Source: Saccharopolyspora aridisoli
Lineage (GTDB): Bacteria; Actinomycetota; Actinomycetes; Mycobacteriales; Pseudonocardiaceae
Direction of reading: 5' to 3'
Length of the DNA: 64,000 nucleotides
Assembly: GCF_004348445.1 (NCBI RefSeq)
Contig: NZ_SMKV01000016.1
Location: forward strand, 85,209-149,208
The notes beneath the pieces are model-generated. The model was given only the letters and a program-made list of their open reading frames with translations. It did not search any database and had not been told where the DNA came from. The translations under genes and the position numbers were made by a program. Positions 56,500-64,000 of this stretch are shown here, in pieces; the stretch's first letter is position 1; each line of letters opens with the position of its first letter.

Positions 56500-57509
56500 G
56501 CCACCGCCTTCCGGGGCTTGCGCGCGGCTTTCACCTGCGAGCGGGCCTCACCCAGCAGGTCCGCGCCCAGCAGCTTGACGAAGGCGAAGGCCACGACGGC
56601 GACGTAGCAGAACATGATCGTCGCGTAGGCCGCCGCGGGCCCGTACCGCACGTTGGTGGCCTCCTGCCAGGCCAGCATCGACAGCGTCTCCACCGATTCC
56701 TTCTGCTGCCCGATCAGCACGAAGGGCAGGTCGAACATGCGCAGCGAGTCGAGCATCCGGAACAGCACCGCCACCAGCAGCGCCGGACGCACCAGGGGGA
56801 GCGTGATGTGCGCGAAACGCTGCCAGGCGGTGGCGCCGTCGACCCGCGCGGCTTCGAAGACGTCGCGTGGGATCAACTGCAGGCCCGCCAGCACCAGCAG
56901 ACCCACGAACGGTGCCGTCTTCCACACCTCTGCCACGATCACCGCCAGCTTCGCCGGTCCGCCGTCGGCGCTCCAGAGCACCTGCGTTCCGAGCATCGCG
57001 TTGACCACGCCGTCGGAGGCGAAGATCCACCGCCACAGCAGCGCCGAGACCGCGGTCGGGATCGCCCACGGCACCAGCACGCTCGCGCGCACCAGACCGC
57101 GCCCGCGGAACGCTCGGTGCATGATCAACGCCATCGCCACGCCGAGCGCCGCTTCCAGGACGACCGTCGTCGTGGTGAAGAAGGTCGTGTTCCACATGGC
57201 GTTCCAGAACCGCGCGGCGGCGGGACCGGTGAACACCTCGCTGTAGTTGCCGAGCCCGGCGAACTGCTCGCCCTCGACCACGAAGCCCTCGGCGTCGACG
57301 CCTTGGCCCTCGGTGAAGAGCGACTGGCGCAGCGCCGCGACGATCGGGTAGACCACCACCAGACCGAGCACCAGCAACGTCGGCGACACCAGCATTCCGG
57401 CCAGTCGCGCGACGGCGGCGGCCTGGGGCGATCTCCTCTTGCGGCGATCGCGCGCCGCGAGGCGCCCGGACGAGGGCACAGCGGCGGATTCCACTTCTGT
57501 CGTCATCAT
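56496..57509 (-). CDS. Sugar ABC permease (MalF/LacF type)
   Basis: A 337-residue CUT1-type permease. A basic N terminus (RDRRKRRSPQ) precedes LAGMLVSPTLLVLGLVVVYPIVAALRQSLF; the EAA motif is DVFEAARVDGATAWQRFAHITLPLVRP. About six to seven helices. Start ATG 57509 or 57506 after GGGGAGG. It pairs with the MalG-type protein. Confidence 0.9.
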   Translation of the reverse strand: MMTTEVESAAVPSSGRLAARDRRKRRSPQAAAVARLAGMLVSPTLLVLGLVVVYPIVAALRQSLFTEGQGVDAEGFVVEGEQFAGLGNYSEVFTGPAAARFWNAMWNTTFFTTTTVVLEAALGVAMALIMHRAFRGRGLVRASVLVPWAIPTAVSALLWRWIFASDGVVNAMLGTQVLWSADGGPAKLAVIVAEVWKTAPFVGLLVLAGLQLIPRDVFEAARVDGATAWQRFAHITLPLVRPALLVAVLFRMLDSLRMFDLPFVLIGQQKESVETLSMLAWQEATNVRYGPAAAYATIMFCYVAVVAFAFVKLLGADLLGEARSQVKAARKPRKAVA

Positions 57510-57564
57510 CTACCTCCCCGCGAGTCCCAGGGGCGGCGCCGCGAACCAGCGCCGCCCCTCGCGC

Positions 57565-58854
57565 TCACTGCTGTCCGGTCAGCTCTTTGAGCCGGGCCTG
57601 CAGATCGGCCAGCGCCTGCTCGGAGGACTTCTCACCGCGCAACGCCGCGTAGACGTGCTCCTGGATCACGTCGGTCACCTCGCCGTACTTGATCACCCGG
57701 GGACGCGGCTCGGCGCCCTCGATGGACTTCTTGAGCAGAGGCAGGTACGGGTACTTGGCCTGCATCGACGGGTCGTCGTAGAGCGCGCTGCGGGTGGGGG
57801 CCAGCGAGCCCTGGTCCAGCCGCAGCCGCTGCTGCTCGGGGGCGGTGGCGAACTTGATGAAGTCGACCGCGGTGGCCTTGTTCTTGGCGAACGAGGAGAT
57901 CGCCAGGCTGTGGCCGCCGAGGCTGGAGACGCCGGGACCGGCGACGCCGGGCAGCGGCGCGACGTCGAACTTGCCCGCCACGCCGGAAGAACCGTCGGTC
58001 TTGGCGGAGTGCGAGTACTGGTTCGGCCAGGCGCGGCTGAACACGAGCTTGCCTTCCATGAAGGCGCGGCGCGTCTCGGTCTCCTTGAAGGTGATCGCTT
58101 CGCGAGGGATCGTCCCGGAGCGGAATCCCTCGACGAGCGCGTCCAGACCGCGCTTGGCCTCGGGCGTGTTGACGTGGGGTTTGCCGCTGGGGTCGGTGAT
58201 CATGCCGCCGGCGCCGTGCACCGCCTCGGCGAAGTTGACGGTGAGCCCCTCGTACTTCTCGTACTGCCCGGCGAAGCAGGACATCCCGGCGGCTTCCGGC
58301 AGGGCGAGCACCTTGTCGCAGGCCTGGCGCATCTCGTCCCACGTCGTCGGGGGCTGCGCACCGGCCTTGGCCAGCAGGTCCTCGCGGAAGTAGAGCATCG
58401 CGCCGTCGGAGGTGGCGGGGACGCCGTAGAGCCGGTCCCGGTACAGCGAGGTCTCGACGGTGGTCGGCACGAACTCGTCGATGCCGAACTGCTCCTCCGG
58501 CAGTTCGGTGATCCAGCGGTTCGCGGCGAACTCCGCGGTCCAGACGTTGTCGAGGTCGAGCACGGTGAACGCATCGGACTTGGTCTGCGCGTTCTGCACC
58601 ATCTGCTGGCGCTGGTCATCGGCGGAGGAGGAGAGCTCGATGAAGCGGACCTGCTCGTCGGGGTGCGCCTTGTTCCACGCTTCGACGATCTTGGGGTTGA
58701 CGTTCTCCTCGTCCTTGCCCGCCACGAAGGTGATCGGGCCCCGGCCTTCGAGCGCCGCCGAGGGCTCGTTGGTGGCCGAACCGCCGCAGCCGGCGGTCAG
58801 TGCGGCGGTGCACGTCAGCACCGCGGCGATAGCTAACCGATTTCTCTGTCTCAT
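57565..58854 (-). CDS. Sugar ABC solute-binding lipoprotein
   Basis: A 429-residue type 1 extracellular binding protein. Signal MRQRNRLAIAAVLTCTAALTA ends with lipobox LTAGC (Cys 23). PITFVAGKDEENVNPKIVEAWNKAHPDEQV, YGVPATSDGAMLYFREDLL and the later FKETETRRAFMEGKLVFSRAWPNQY are typical of CUT1 binding proteins. With the intracellular alpha-glucosidase the likely ligand is an alpha-glucoside such as maltose, isomaltose or trehalose. First gene of the operon. Confidence 0.9.
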   Translation of the reverse strand: MRQRNRLAIAAVLTCTAALTAGCGGSATNEPSAALEGRGPITFVAGKDEENVNPKIVEAWNKAHPDEQVRFIELSSSADDQRQQMVQNAQTKSDAFTVLDLDNVWTAEFAANRWITELPEEQFGIDEFVPTTVETSLYRDRLYGVPATSDGAMLYFREDLLAKAGAQPPTTWDEMRQACDKVLALPEAAGMSCFAGQYEKYEGLTVNFAEAVHGAGGMITDPSGKPHVNTPEAKRGLDALVEGFRSGTIPREAITFKETETRRAFMEGKLVFSRAWPNQYSHSAKTDGSSGVAGKFDVAPLPGVAGPGVSSLGGHSLAISSFAKNKATAVDFIKFATAPEQQRLRLDQGSLAPTRSALYDDPSMQAKYPYLPLLKKSIEGAEPRPRVIKYGEVTDVIQEHVYAALRGEKSSEQALADLQARLKELTGQQ

Positions 58855-59041
58855 GTCACTCTCCATTGAGGACTTATCGAGCGCACGGGGGATCGCCGCG
58901 CAATGCACCGGATCGATCCAGTGGCATCGTGCGGTCGTTCGGTCTTCGATTCGTCGAATTGCGCCGGGCGCGATGCACCCGCTTCCAGATCGCCAGCGAA
59001 CGGCAGGTTCTCACCTGCGCTTACCAGCCTCCTTCATCTCC
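58855..59041 (-). promoter_or_regulatory. Control region of the alpha-glucoside operon
   Basis: A gap between the binding-protein gene and its LacI-type regulator, both on the minus strand. It holds the palindrome ATTCG-T-CGAAT (58949-58959), a possible operator, but not the CAAxCGxTTG form seen before the regulator itself. No clear -35/-10 pair was found by eye. Confidence 0.35.
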
Positions 59042-60058
59042 TCACAGTTCCGCGCTCCTGCGCGGAGGGGCTGTTGACCCTCGCACCACGAGTTCGATCG
59101 GAACAGGCACGACGGTGCTCTCGCGAGAATTCGATTCCAATCGGTCGATCAACAATTGCGCGGCCGTGGCTCCCTGGGCGCGCACCGGCTGGGCGACGGT
59201 TGTCAGGTCCACGTACTCGCTCATCTCGTGGTCGTCGAAACCCACGATCGACATGTCCTCCGGGGTCGACCGCCCGTGCCTGCGCAGTGAGCGCAACGCG
59301 CCCATGGCGAGTTCGTCGGCGTAGGCGAAAACGGCAGTGGGACAGGAGCTTTGAGCGAGCAGCCGGTCCATCGCGCGCTCACCGCCCGCGATCGAGAACT
59401 CGCCGGGAACCATCCACTCGGGACGCTGTTCGACGCCGTTGTCGTGGAGGGTCTGCAGGAACGCCTCGCGGCGGGTGATCGGTGCGATGGCGCCCAGCGG
59501 TTTCGGCTCCAGACCTTCGATCATCGCGATGTCGCGATGCCCGAGGTCGATCAGGTGCTGCACGGCCATCCGGGTGCCGAGCCGGTCGTCGATGTGCACC
59601 GAGCTGAAACCCTCGGCGTCGTGCCCGACCAGGCCCAGAGGCATGTCCAGCCCGCGCAGCCGGTCGGCTTCCTGCTCCGTGAGGTCCATCGAGAGCACCA
59701 GCACGGCGTCCACCCGCCCGCGCACCGGCAGTTCGCGGAAGAACCGCTCGCGGGACTCGACGTCACCGGCGGTGTAGAGCATGAGGTCGTAACCGCCGGC
59801 ACGCAGGACCTGTTCGGCGCCGCCGATGATCTGCCCGAAGAACCACCGCCAGACGAACGGGACGACGACGCCGATGCAGAGCGTGCGCCCGGTCGCCAAT
59901 CCGGACGCCGAGCGGGAGATGGAGTAGTCGAGTTCGGCGGCAAGTTCGGCGATGCGATGCCGCGTGCGGTCCGACACCCCGGAGCGTCCGCGCAGCGCGC
60001 GCGACACCGTCGACGGCGAGACGCCTGCTCGCCGCGCGACCTCCTCGATGCCGACCAC
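59042..60058 (-). CDS. LacI-family transcriptional repressor
   Basis: A 338-residue sugar-responsive repressor. The N-terminal headpiece is IEEVARRAGVSPSTVSRALRGRSGVSDRTR with hinge LDYSISRSASGLATGRT; the C-terminal part is a periplasmic-binding-protein fold (TLCIGVVVPFVWRWFF, then LGLVGHDAEGFSSVHIDD, and MSIVGFDDHEMSEY). GTG 60058 follows GGGGAGGG; an ATG 22 codons upstream is weaker. It is placed directly upstream of the transport operon, which it probably controls. Confidence 0.9.
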   Translation of the reverse strand: MVGIEEVARRAGVSPSTVSRALRGRSGVSDRTRHRIAELAAELDYSISRSASGLATGRTLCIGVVVPFVWRWFFGQIIGGAEQVLRAGGYDLMLYTAGDVESRERFFRELPVRGRVDAVLVLSMDLTEQEADRLRGLDMPLGLVGHDAEGFSSVHIDDRLGTRMAVQHLIDLGHRDIAMIEGLEPKPLGAIAPITRREAFLQTLHDNGVEQRPEWMVPGEFSIAGGERAMDRLLAQSSCPTAVFAYADELAMGALRSLRRHGRSTPEDMSIVGFDDHEMSEYVDLTTVAQPVRAQGATAAQLLIDRLESNSRESTVVPVPIELVVRGSTAPPRRSAEL

Positions 60059-60096
60059 TGGCCCTCCCCGATCGATCCGCTGTCCAGATCGCGAGG

Positions 60097-60137
60097 AATG
60101 TACTGTGGCCTGAGTCTTGTGCACAAGCGTTTGCGTT
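60097..60137 (-). promoter_or_regulatory. lacI-type promoter with its own operator
   Basis: On the minus strand, TTGTGC (60126-60121) and TACATT (60102-60097) are 18 bases apart. CAAgCGtTTG (60124-60133), with the central CpG of LacI-family operators, overlaps the -35 element. Autoregulation is likely. Confidence 0.6.
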
Positions 60138-60233
60138 CACCCCGTGAGATGTCCGCGCCATAGGCCATGTGACCAGGTGTTCCAGTCGTGCGAGCGCCGC
60201 TGCCAAGCGGACGGGGGACCTCCGCCGGCGCTC

Positions 60234-60614
60234 TCAGTCGCCGAAGCGGCGGCGGGCCTCGTCGATGTCGGCGATGTGGCGGTGGGTCCACTCGCACATG
60301 GCGTCGACGGTCGCCAGCAGGCCCCGACCTGGCCCGGTGAGGGTGTACTCGACGCGCGGCGGCACGGTGGGGTGCGCGGTGCGCGCGGCGAGCCCGTTGC
60401 GCTCCAGCATGCGCAGGTTCTGGGTGAGCATCTTGTGGCTGATGCCCTCGACCTCGCTCCGCAGCTCGCTGAACCGCAGGGTGCGATCACCGAGCGCCTC
60501 GATGATCAGCAACGCCCACTTGTTGGCGACGTCGGAGAAGATCTCCCGCGCCAGCGAATCCGCCCGCCGCAGATCGGCCTCGTCCGCCGAGCCGCTGAAC
60601 TGCTTGGTCACCAT
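60234..60614 (-). CDS. HxlR-family transcriptional regulator
   Basis: A 126-residue winged-helix regulator. The family pattern is clear: IFSDVANKWALLIIEALGDR, LRFSELRSEVEGISHKMLTQNLRMLERNGL and PPRVEYTLTGPGRGLL. No cysteine redox switch is present. It diverges from the RidA-type gene, with the hexamer AGTAAC at 60625-60630 and again at 60679-60684 in between. It probably controls that gene. Confidence 0.88.
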   Translation of the reverse strand: MVTKQFSGSADEADLRRADSLAREIFSDVANKWALLIIEALGDRTLRFSELRSEVEGISHKMLTQNLRMLERNGLAARTAHPTVPPRVEYTLTGPGRGLLATVDAMCEWTHRHIADIDEARRRFGD

Positions 60615-60707
60615 GAGGTTCCTCAGTAACGAAAAAGTGCGTTCTTCCACGTCAGAGCTCACTCTCCTACGGTTTTCAAGTAACCACAAGAGAGCGAGGA
60701 GTTCGCG

Positions 60708-61115
60708 ATGGCCATCACCCTGACCAACGCACCCGGGCTGCCCGAGGTCGACATCTACCGGCACGTCTCGATCGCGACGGGCACGAAGCTGGTGCACATC
60801 TCCGGCCAGGTCTCCTGGGACGCCGACGGCGCGACGGTCGCGGAAGGGGACCTCGCCGGGCAGATCGTGCAGTGCTACCTCAACGTCGGCAAAGCGCTCA
60901 AGGCCGCGGGTGGCACCTTCGACGACGTCGCGAAGCTGACCTTCTACGTCGTGGACTGGACTCCGGACAAGATGCCGCAGGTCCTCGACGGGATCGCCCG
61001 AGCGGCAGAGGCTCTCGGCACCGCACCGGTGCCCCCGGCCTCCCTGTTCGGCATCGTGGCGCTCGACGTCCCGGAGCACCTCGTCGAGATCGAAGCGACC
61101 GCGGTCCTGGAGTGA
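60708..61115 (+). CDS. RidA/YjgF-family protein
   Basis: A 135-residue Rid-family protein. HVSIATGTKLVHISGQVSWD is the N-terminal strand pair; KALKAAGGTFDDVAKLTFYVVDW and the end PASLFGIVALDVPEHLVEIEATA are typical. The catalytic Arg of enamine deaminases (normally RxAxxV near position 105) appears as PASLFGIVA, without Arg, so it is probably of a non-deaminase subgroup. Regulated, by context, by the divergent HxlR protein. Confidence 0.85.
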   Translation: MAITLTNAPGLPEVDIYRHVSIATGTKLVHISGQVSWDADGATVAEGDLAGQIVQCYLNVGKALKAAGGTFDDVAKLTFYVVDWTPDKMPQVLDGIARAAEALGTAPVPPASLFGIVALDVPEHLVEIEATAVLE

Positions 61116-61214
61116 CGACCAGAGTTGTCGATCAAGCGGCAGACCTGTGAACAGGACGATAACGTTCCTCCGAACGGGTGTACACGCCATCGTCGGGGTG
61201 ACATCTTCCGGATC

Positions 61215-62849
61215 ATGTCGCAGATCCGCCGTCGGTCGTTGATCAAGGCCGGTGGGGTGCTCGCCGGTGCGATGAGCATCGGTGGGCTGACCGCCACCGC
61301 ATCCGCATCGGGGTCGGTGTTCGCCCACGGCATCGCCTCCGGCGACCCGACCCCGGACGGCGTGGTGCTGTGGACGCGGGTCACCCCGGGGCCGGATGCG
61401 CTGCCGGGCTCCGGCATCGGCGCGTCCTGCGCCGTGGACTGGGAGGTCGCCGCCGACGAGGGCTTCGCGAACGTGGTGGCGCGCGGCTCGCTGATCACCG
61501 GGGCGTGGCGCGACCACACGGTCAAGGTCGACGTCGCCGGTCTTCCCGCCGAGCAGTGGCTCTGGTACCGGTTCCGCGCGCTGGGCGAGACGTCCCGGAC
61601 CGGCCGCACCCGCACCGCGCCCACCTCGGACGCGCCGCTGCAGCGGCTGCGGGTCGGAGTGGTGTCCTGCTCGAACTGGCAGGCCGGCCACTTCGCCGCC
61701 TACCGCCACCTGGCGGCGCGCGGCGACCTCGACGCGGTGCTCCACCTCGGTGACTACCTGTACGAGTACGCGCCCGGCGAGTACCAGGCCCGCGACGTCG
61801 TGGTCCGCCCGCACGACCCGCCGGTGGAGATGACGGACCTGGAGCACTACCGGCGCCGCCACGCCCAGTACAAGACCGACCCCGACCTGGCCGAGCTGCA
61901 CGCCTCGGTGCCGTTCGTGGTCACCTGGGACGACCACGAGTCCGCCAACGACGCGTGGTCGGGTGGAGCCGAGAACCACACCGAGGGTGCCGAAGGCTCC
62001 TGGGCCGACCGCAGGGCGGCCTCGCAGCGCGCCTACGCCGAGTGGATGCCGGTGCGCTACGAACCCGGCGGCGTCCTGCACCGGCGGCTGCGGTTCGGCG
62101 CGCTGGCCGAACTGTCCATGTTGGACCTGCGCAGCTACCGGAGCCAGCAGGTCGCCACGCCGCTGGACCCGGGGATCGGCGATCCGGCGCGCACCATCAC
62201 CGGCGACGAGCAGATGCGCTGGCTGACCGGCGGCCTCGCGAACTCCACCGCCCAGTGGAAGCTCATCGGCAACCCGGTGATGATCGCGCCGGTGCGGTTC
62301 CCCTCGACGCTGTCGATCGAAGAGCGCCGCGCGATCGGCGAGCTCACCGGCACACCGGAGGTCGAGGGGCTGCCCTACAACGTCGACCAGTGGGACGGGT
62401 ACACCGCCGACCGCGACGAGGTCCTCGGCGTGCTGCACGAGCGGGGGATCACCGACACCGTCTTCCTCACCGGCGACATCCACTCGGCGTGGGCGGCCGA
62501 ACTGCCCTTCTCGCCCGCGAACTACCTCGAGGACCGCAACTCCGTGGGCACCGAGCTCGTTTGCACATCGGTGACCAGCGACAACCTCGACGACATCCTG
62601 CGCGTCCCGCCGCGCACCGCCTCGTTGGCGGTGGAGGCGGCGATCCGGGCGAACAACCCGCACGTGAAGCACCTGGACTTCGACTCGCACGGCTTCTCGG
62701 TCCTGGACGTCACCGCGGAGCGCGTCCAGATGGACTGGTTCGCGCTGGACGACCGCACCCAGCCGTCCACGGGTGCCCAGCGCACCGTCTCGTTCAAGGT
62801 CCCTGCGGGAAGCCAGCAGGTGCACCAGGTTTCGGAGGGAATCCGGTGA
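61215..62849 (+). CDS. phoD: Alkaline phosphatase D (PhoD family)
   Basis: A 544-residue exported phosphodiesterase/phosphomonoesterase. The Tat signal is QIRRRSLIKAGGVLAGAM (residues 3-20). A PhoD N-terminal domain (FAHGIASGDPTPDGVVLWTRV) is followed by the calcium/iron metallophosphatase core: LRVGVVSCSNWQ, AVLHLGDYLYEY, FVVTWDDHESAND and FLTGDIHSAW. It releases phosphate from diesters such as teichoic acid. The gene downstream overlaps by 4 bases and codes for another phosphatase-fold enzyme. Confidence 0.9.
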   Translation: MSQIRRRSLIKAGGVLAGAMSIGGLTATASASGSVFAHGIASGDPTPDGVVLWTRVTPGPDALPGSGIGASCAVDWEVAADEGFANVVARGSLITGAWRDHTVKVDVAGLPAEQWLWYRFRALGETSRTGRTRTAPTSDAPLQRLRVGVVSCSNWQAGHFAAYRHLAARGDLDAVLHLGDYLYEYAPGEYQARDVVVRPHDPPVEMTDLEHYRRRHAQYKTDPDLAELHASVPFVVTWDDHESANDAWSGGAENHTEGAEGSWADRRAASQRAYAEWMPVRYEPGGVLHRRLRFGALAELSMLDLRSYRSQQVATPLDPGIGDPARTITGDEQMRWLTGGLANSTAQWKLIGNPVMIAPVRFPSTLSIEERRAIGELTGTPEVEGLPYNVDQWDGYTADRDEVLGVLHERGITDTVFLTGDIHSAWAAELPFSPANYLEDRNSVGTELVCTSVTSDNLDDILRVPPRTASLAVEAAIRANNPHVKHLDFDSHGFSVLDVTAERVQMDWFALDDRTQPSTGAQRTVSFKVPAGSQQVHQVSEGIR

Positions 62850-64000
62850 ATGCGTTGAACCGCCGCAGCTTCCTGCGCGCCGCAGGTGCCGGTGTGCTGT
62901 TGTCGGCGTCGTCCCCGGCCGCCTGGGCGGCGGACGCCAAGCAGCTGCGCGCCTACGCGCTGGTCGTCGATGGGTGCCGGCCCGAGGAGATCAGCCCGGC
63001 GCTCACCCCTCGGCTGCACGAGCTCCGCGAGAGCGGGACGTCGTTCCCGTCGGCGCGGTCGCTGCCGGTGATGGAGACGATCCCGAACCACGTCATGATG
63101 ATGAGCGGCCTGCGGCCGGACCGCACTGGCGTGCCGGCCAACTCGGTGTTCGACCGCGCCGAGGGCCAGGTCCGGACCCTCGACCGCGCCTCCGATCTGC
63201 GGGCCGAGACGCTGCTGGAAGTCCTGCGCGGCCACGGCAAGGTGACCGGGAGCGTGCTGAGCAAGGAGTACCTCCACGGCATCTTCGGCACCCGCGCGAC
63301 GGTCCGCTGGGAGCCGGAGCCGATCGTGCCGATCAGCGGCCACGCACCGGACGCGTTCACCGCCGAGGCGCTGGTGTCCGTGGTGGACAGCGCGGACCCG
63401 GACCTCGTGTTCGCGAACTTCGGCGACGTCGACCGCGTCGGCCACACCGACCTGACCGGCACCACGCTGCGCGCCGCCCGCACGGCGGCGCTGGCCTCCG
63501 CGGACGCCCAGGTGGGCCGCTTCGTCGACCACCTGCGCAGCACCGGGCGCTGGGAGAGCAGCGTGCTGCTGGTCCTCGCCGACCACTCGATGGACTGGTC
63601 GCTGCCGCATCGGGTGATCTCGCTCCGCCCGGTCCTCGACTCCGACCCGCTGCTGGCGGGCCGCACCGAGATCGCCCAGAACGGGGGCGCGGAACTGCTG
63701 TACTTCACCGGTCCCGACGCCGAGCGCCCCGCGGCCGTGCAGCGCATGCGCGAACTGGCGGAGGCCACGGAGGGCGTGCTGTCCGTCCACGACCCCGCCG
63801 AACTCCGCCTCGGTCCGGAAGCCGGTGACCTGGTCGCCTACTGCGACGAGGGCTGGCGCTTCACCGACCCGGAACTGGTTTCCAACCCCATCCCGGGCAA
63901 CCACGGGCACCCGGTGACCGAACTTATCCCGTTCTTCATCACCGGAGGCCACCCCGCGATCCGCCGAGGCAGCACGTCCCCCTCCCCGGCGACCACGATG
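62846..64000 (+). CDS. Exported alkaline-phosphatase-superfamily phosphodiesterase (NPP-like), 3' end cut
   Basis: At least 385 residues, open at the right edge. It begins after GGAGGGA at GTG 62846, overlapping the phoD stop. The twin-arginine signal is LNRRSFLRAAGAGVLLSAS. The nucleotide pyrophosphatase pattern follows: AYALVVDGCRPEEISP with metal Asp, then PVMETIPNHVMMMSGLRPDRTGV with nucleophile Thr, FANFGDVDRVGHTD, and LLVLADHSMDW with Asp-His metal ligands. It would split phosphodiester or nucleotide bonds outside the cell and probably works together with PhoD. Confidence 0.85.
   Translation, partial: MNALNRRSFLRAAGAGVLLSASSPAAWAADAKQLRAYALVVDGCRPEEISPALTPRLHELRESGTSFPSARSLPVMETIPNHVMMMSGLRPDRTGVPANSVFDRAEGQVRTLDRASDLRAETLLEVLRGHGKVTGSVLSKEYLHGIFGTRATVRWEPEPIVPISGHAPDAFTAEALVSVVDSADPDLVFANFGDVDRVGHTDLTGTTLRAARTAALASADAQVGRFVDHLRSTGRWESSVLLVLADHSMDWSLPHRVISLRPVLDSDPLLAGRTEIAQNGGAELLYFTGPDAERPAAVQRMRELAEATEGVLSVHDPAELRLGPEAGDLVAYCDEGWRFTDPELVSNPIPGNHGHPVTELIPFFITGGHPAIRRGSTSPSPATTM

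Noticed and set aside
61116..61214. PHO box upstream of phoD
   Set aside because: One GTTCACAGGTC-like unit can be read on the minus strand at about 61141-61151, but the second 11-base direct repeat needed for a PHO box is not there.
60234..62825. 863-codon minus-strand frame; likewise 39510-41828 and 42373-44952
   Set aside because: These are antisense shadows of phoD, the PIG-L gene and cholesterol oxidase. Only the last 126 codons of the first one (HxlR) are real.

Overview
The window is 64 kb of chromosome from a high-GC Gram-positive actinomycete. Codons end almost always in G or C, GTG and TTG starts are common, and genes are joined by 4-base ATGA/GTGA overlaps. Several exported proteins carry twin-arginine signals. 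The gene content (class I cholesterol oxidase, steroid-type P450, DosR-like box, cysteine/PAPS operon) fits Pseudonocardiaceae, perhaps Saccharopolyspora, but the sequence alone does not prove the genus. I saw no rRNA, tRNA, CRISPR array, insertion sequence or phage gene.

Layout. 1-13.3 kb holds mostly single metabolic genes: an acyl-CoA ligase cut by the left edge, an amidohydrolase, an HpaI-type aldolase, a His-rich DUF4396 membrane protein behind a CsoR-like operator, an acetyltransferase, an isochorismatase-like protein lacking catalytic residues, a YchJ protein, a sulfatase, a methyltransferase whose ribosome binding site lies in a hairpin, a hydrolase/P450 divergent pair around a large palindrome, a DoxX protein, and an Acg-type nitroreductase behind a DosR-like box. 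13.7-21.4 kb is a sulfate activation and transfer locus: degenerate ATP sulfurylase fused to APS kinase, TauE-like transporter, CysQ, CysD, CysN, a sulfotransferase and an exported arylsulfotransferase-family protein. 21.4-24.2 kb holds gene wreckage around one MFS exporter.

23.9-30.1 kb is a compact cluster that joins purine/riboflavin-pathway enzymes to lipid and sugar chemistry: GTP cyclohydrolase II (broken), PTPS-like protein, glycosyltransferase, methyltransferase, LPG-synthase-type membrane protein, creatininase-family protein (broken), zinc-type dehydrogenase, CDP-alcohol phosphatidyltransferase and a RibD-type reductase. The two broken genes are the ones expected to start the pathway. 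This is the best candidate here for an undescribed system, seen in a decayed state.

30.2-34.6 kb is a glyoxylate operon (hydroxypyruvate isomerase, tartronate semialdehyde reductase, glyoxylate carboligase, FAH-family hydrolase) behind an IclR-like site. 36-41.6 kb is a Gtr-type surface glycosylation operon (GtrB, GtrA, YfhO-like protein, exported PIG-L deacetylase). 41.7-44.5 kb has a TetR regulator, a secreted cholesterol oxidase and a RibD-like reductase. 44.7-50 kb is an organosulfur uptake operon (ROK regulator, ABC permease, ATPase, binding protein, sulfatase). 50.5-53.7 kb has an MHS-family transporter, a polysaccharide deacetylase and a hydrolase. 54-60.1 kb is an alpha-glucoside import operon with its LacI regulator. 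The right end has an HxlR/RidA divergent pair and a Tat-exported phosphatase pair (PhoD and an NPP-like enzyme) that runs off the edge.

Sulfur recurs: one locus makes and uses PAPS, and two separate sulfatases plus a sulfonate-type ABC importer remove and recover sulfate. Broken genes are unusually frequent, with eight stretches in which coding-quality sequence is frameshifted or truncated.
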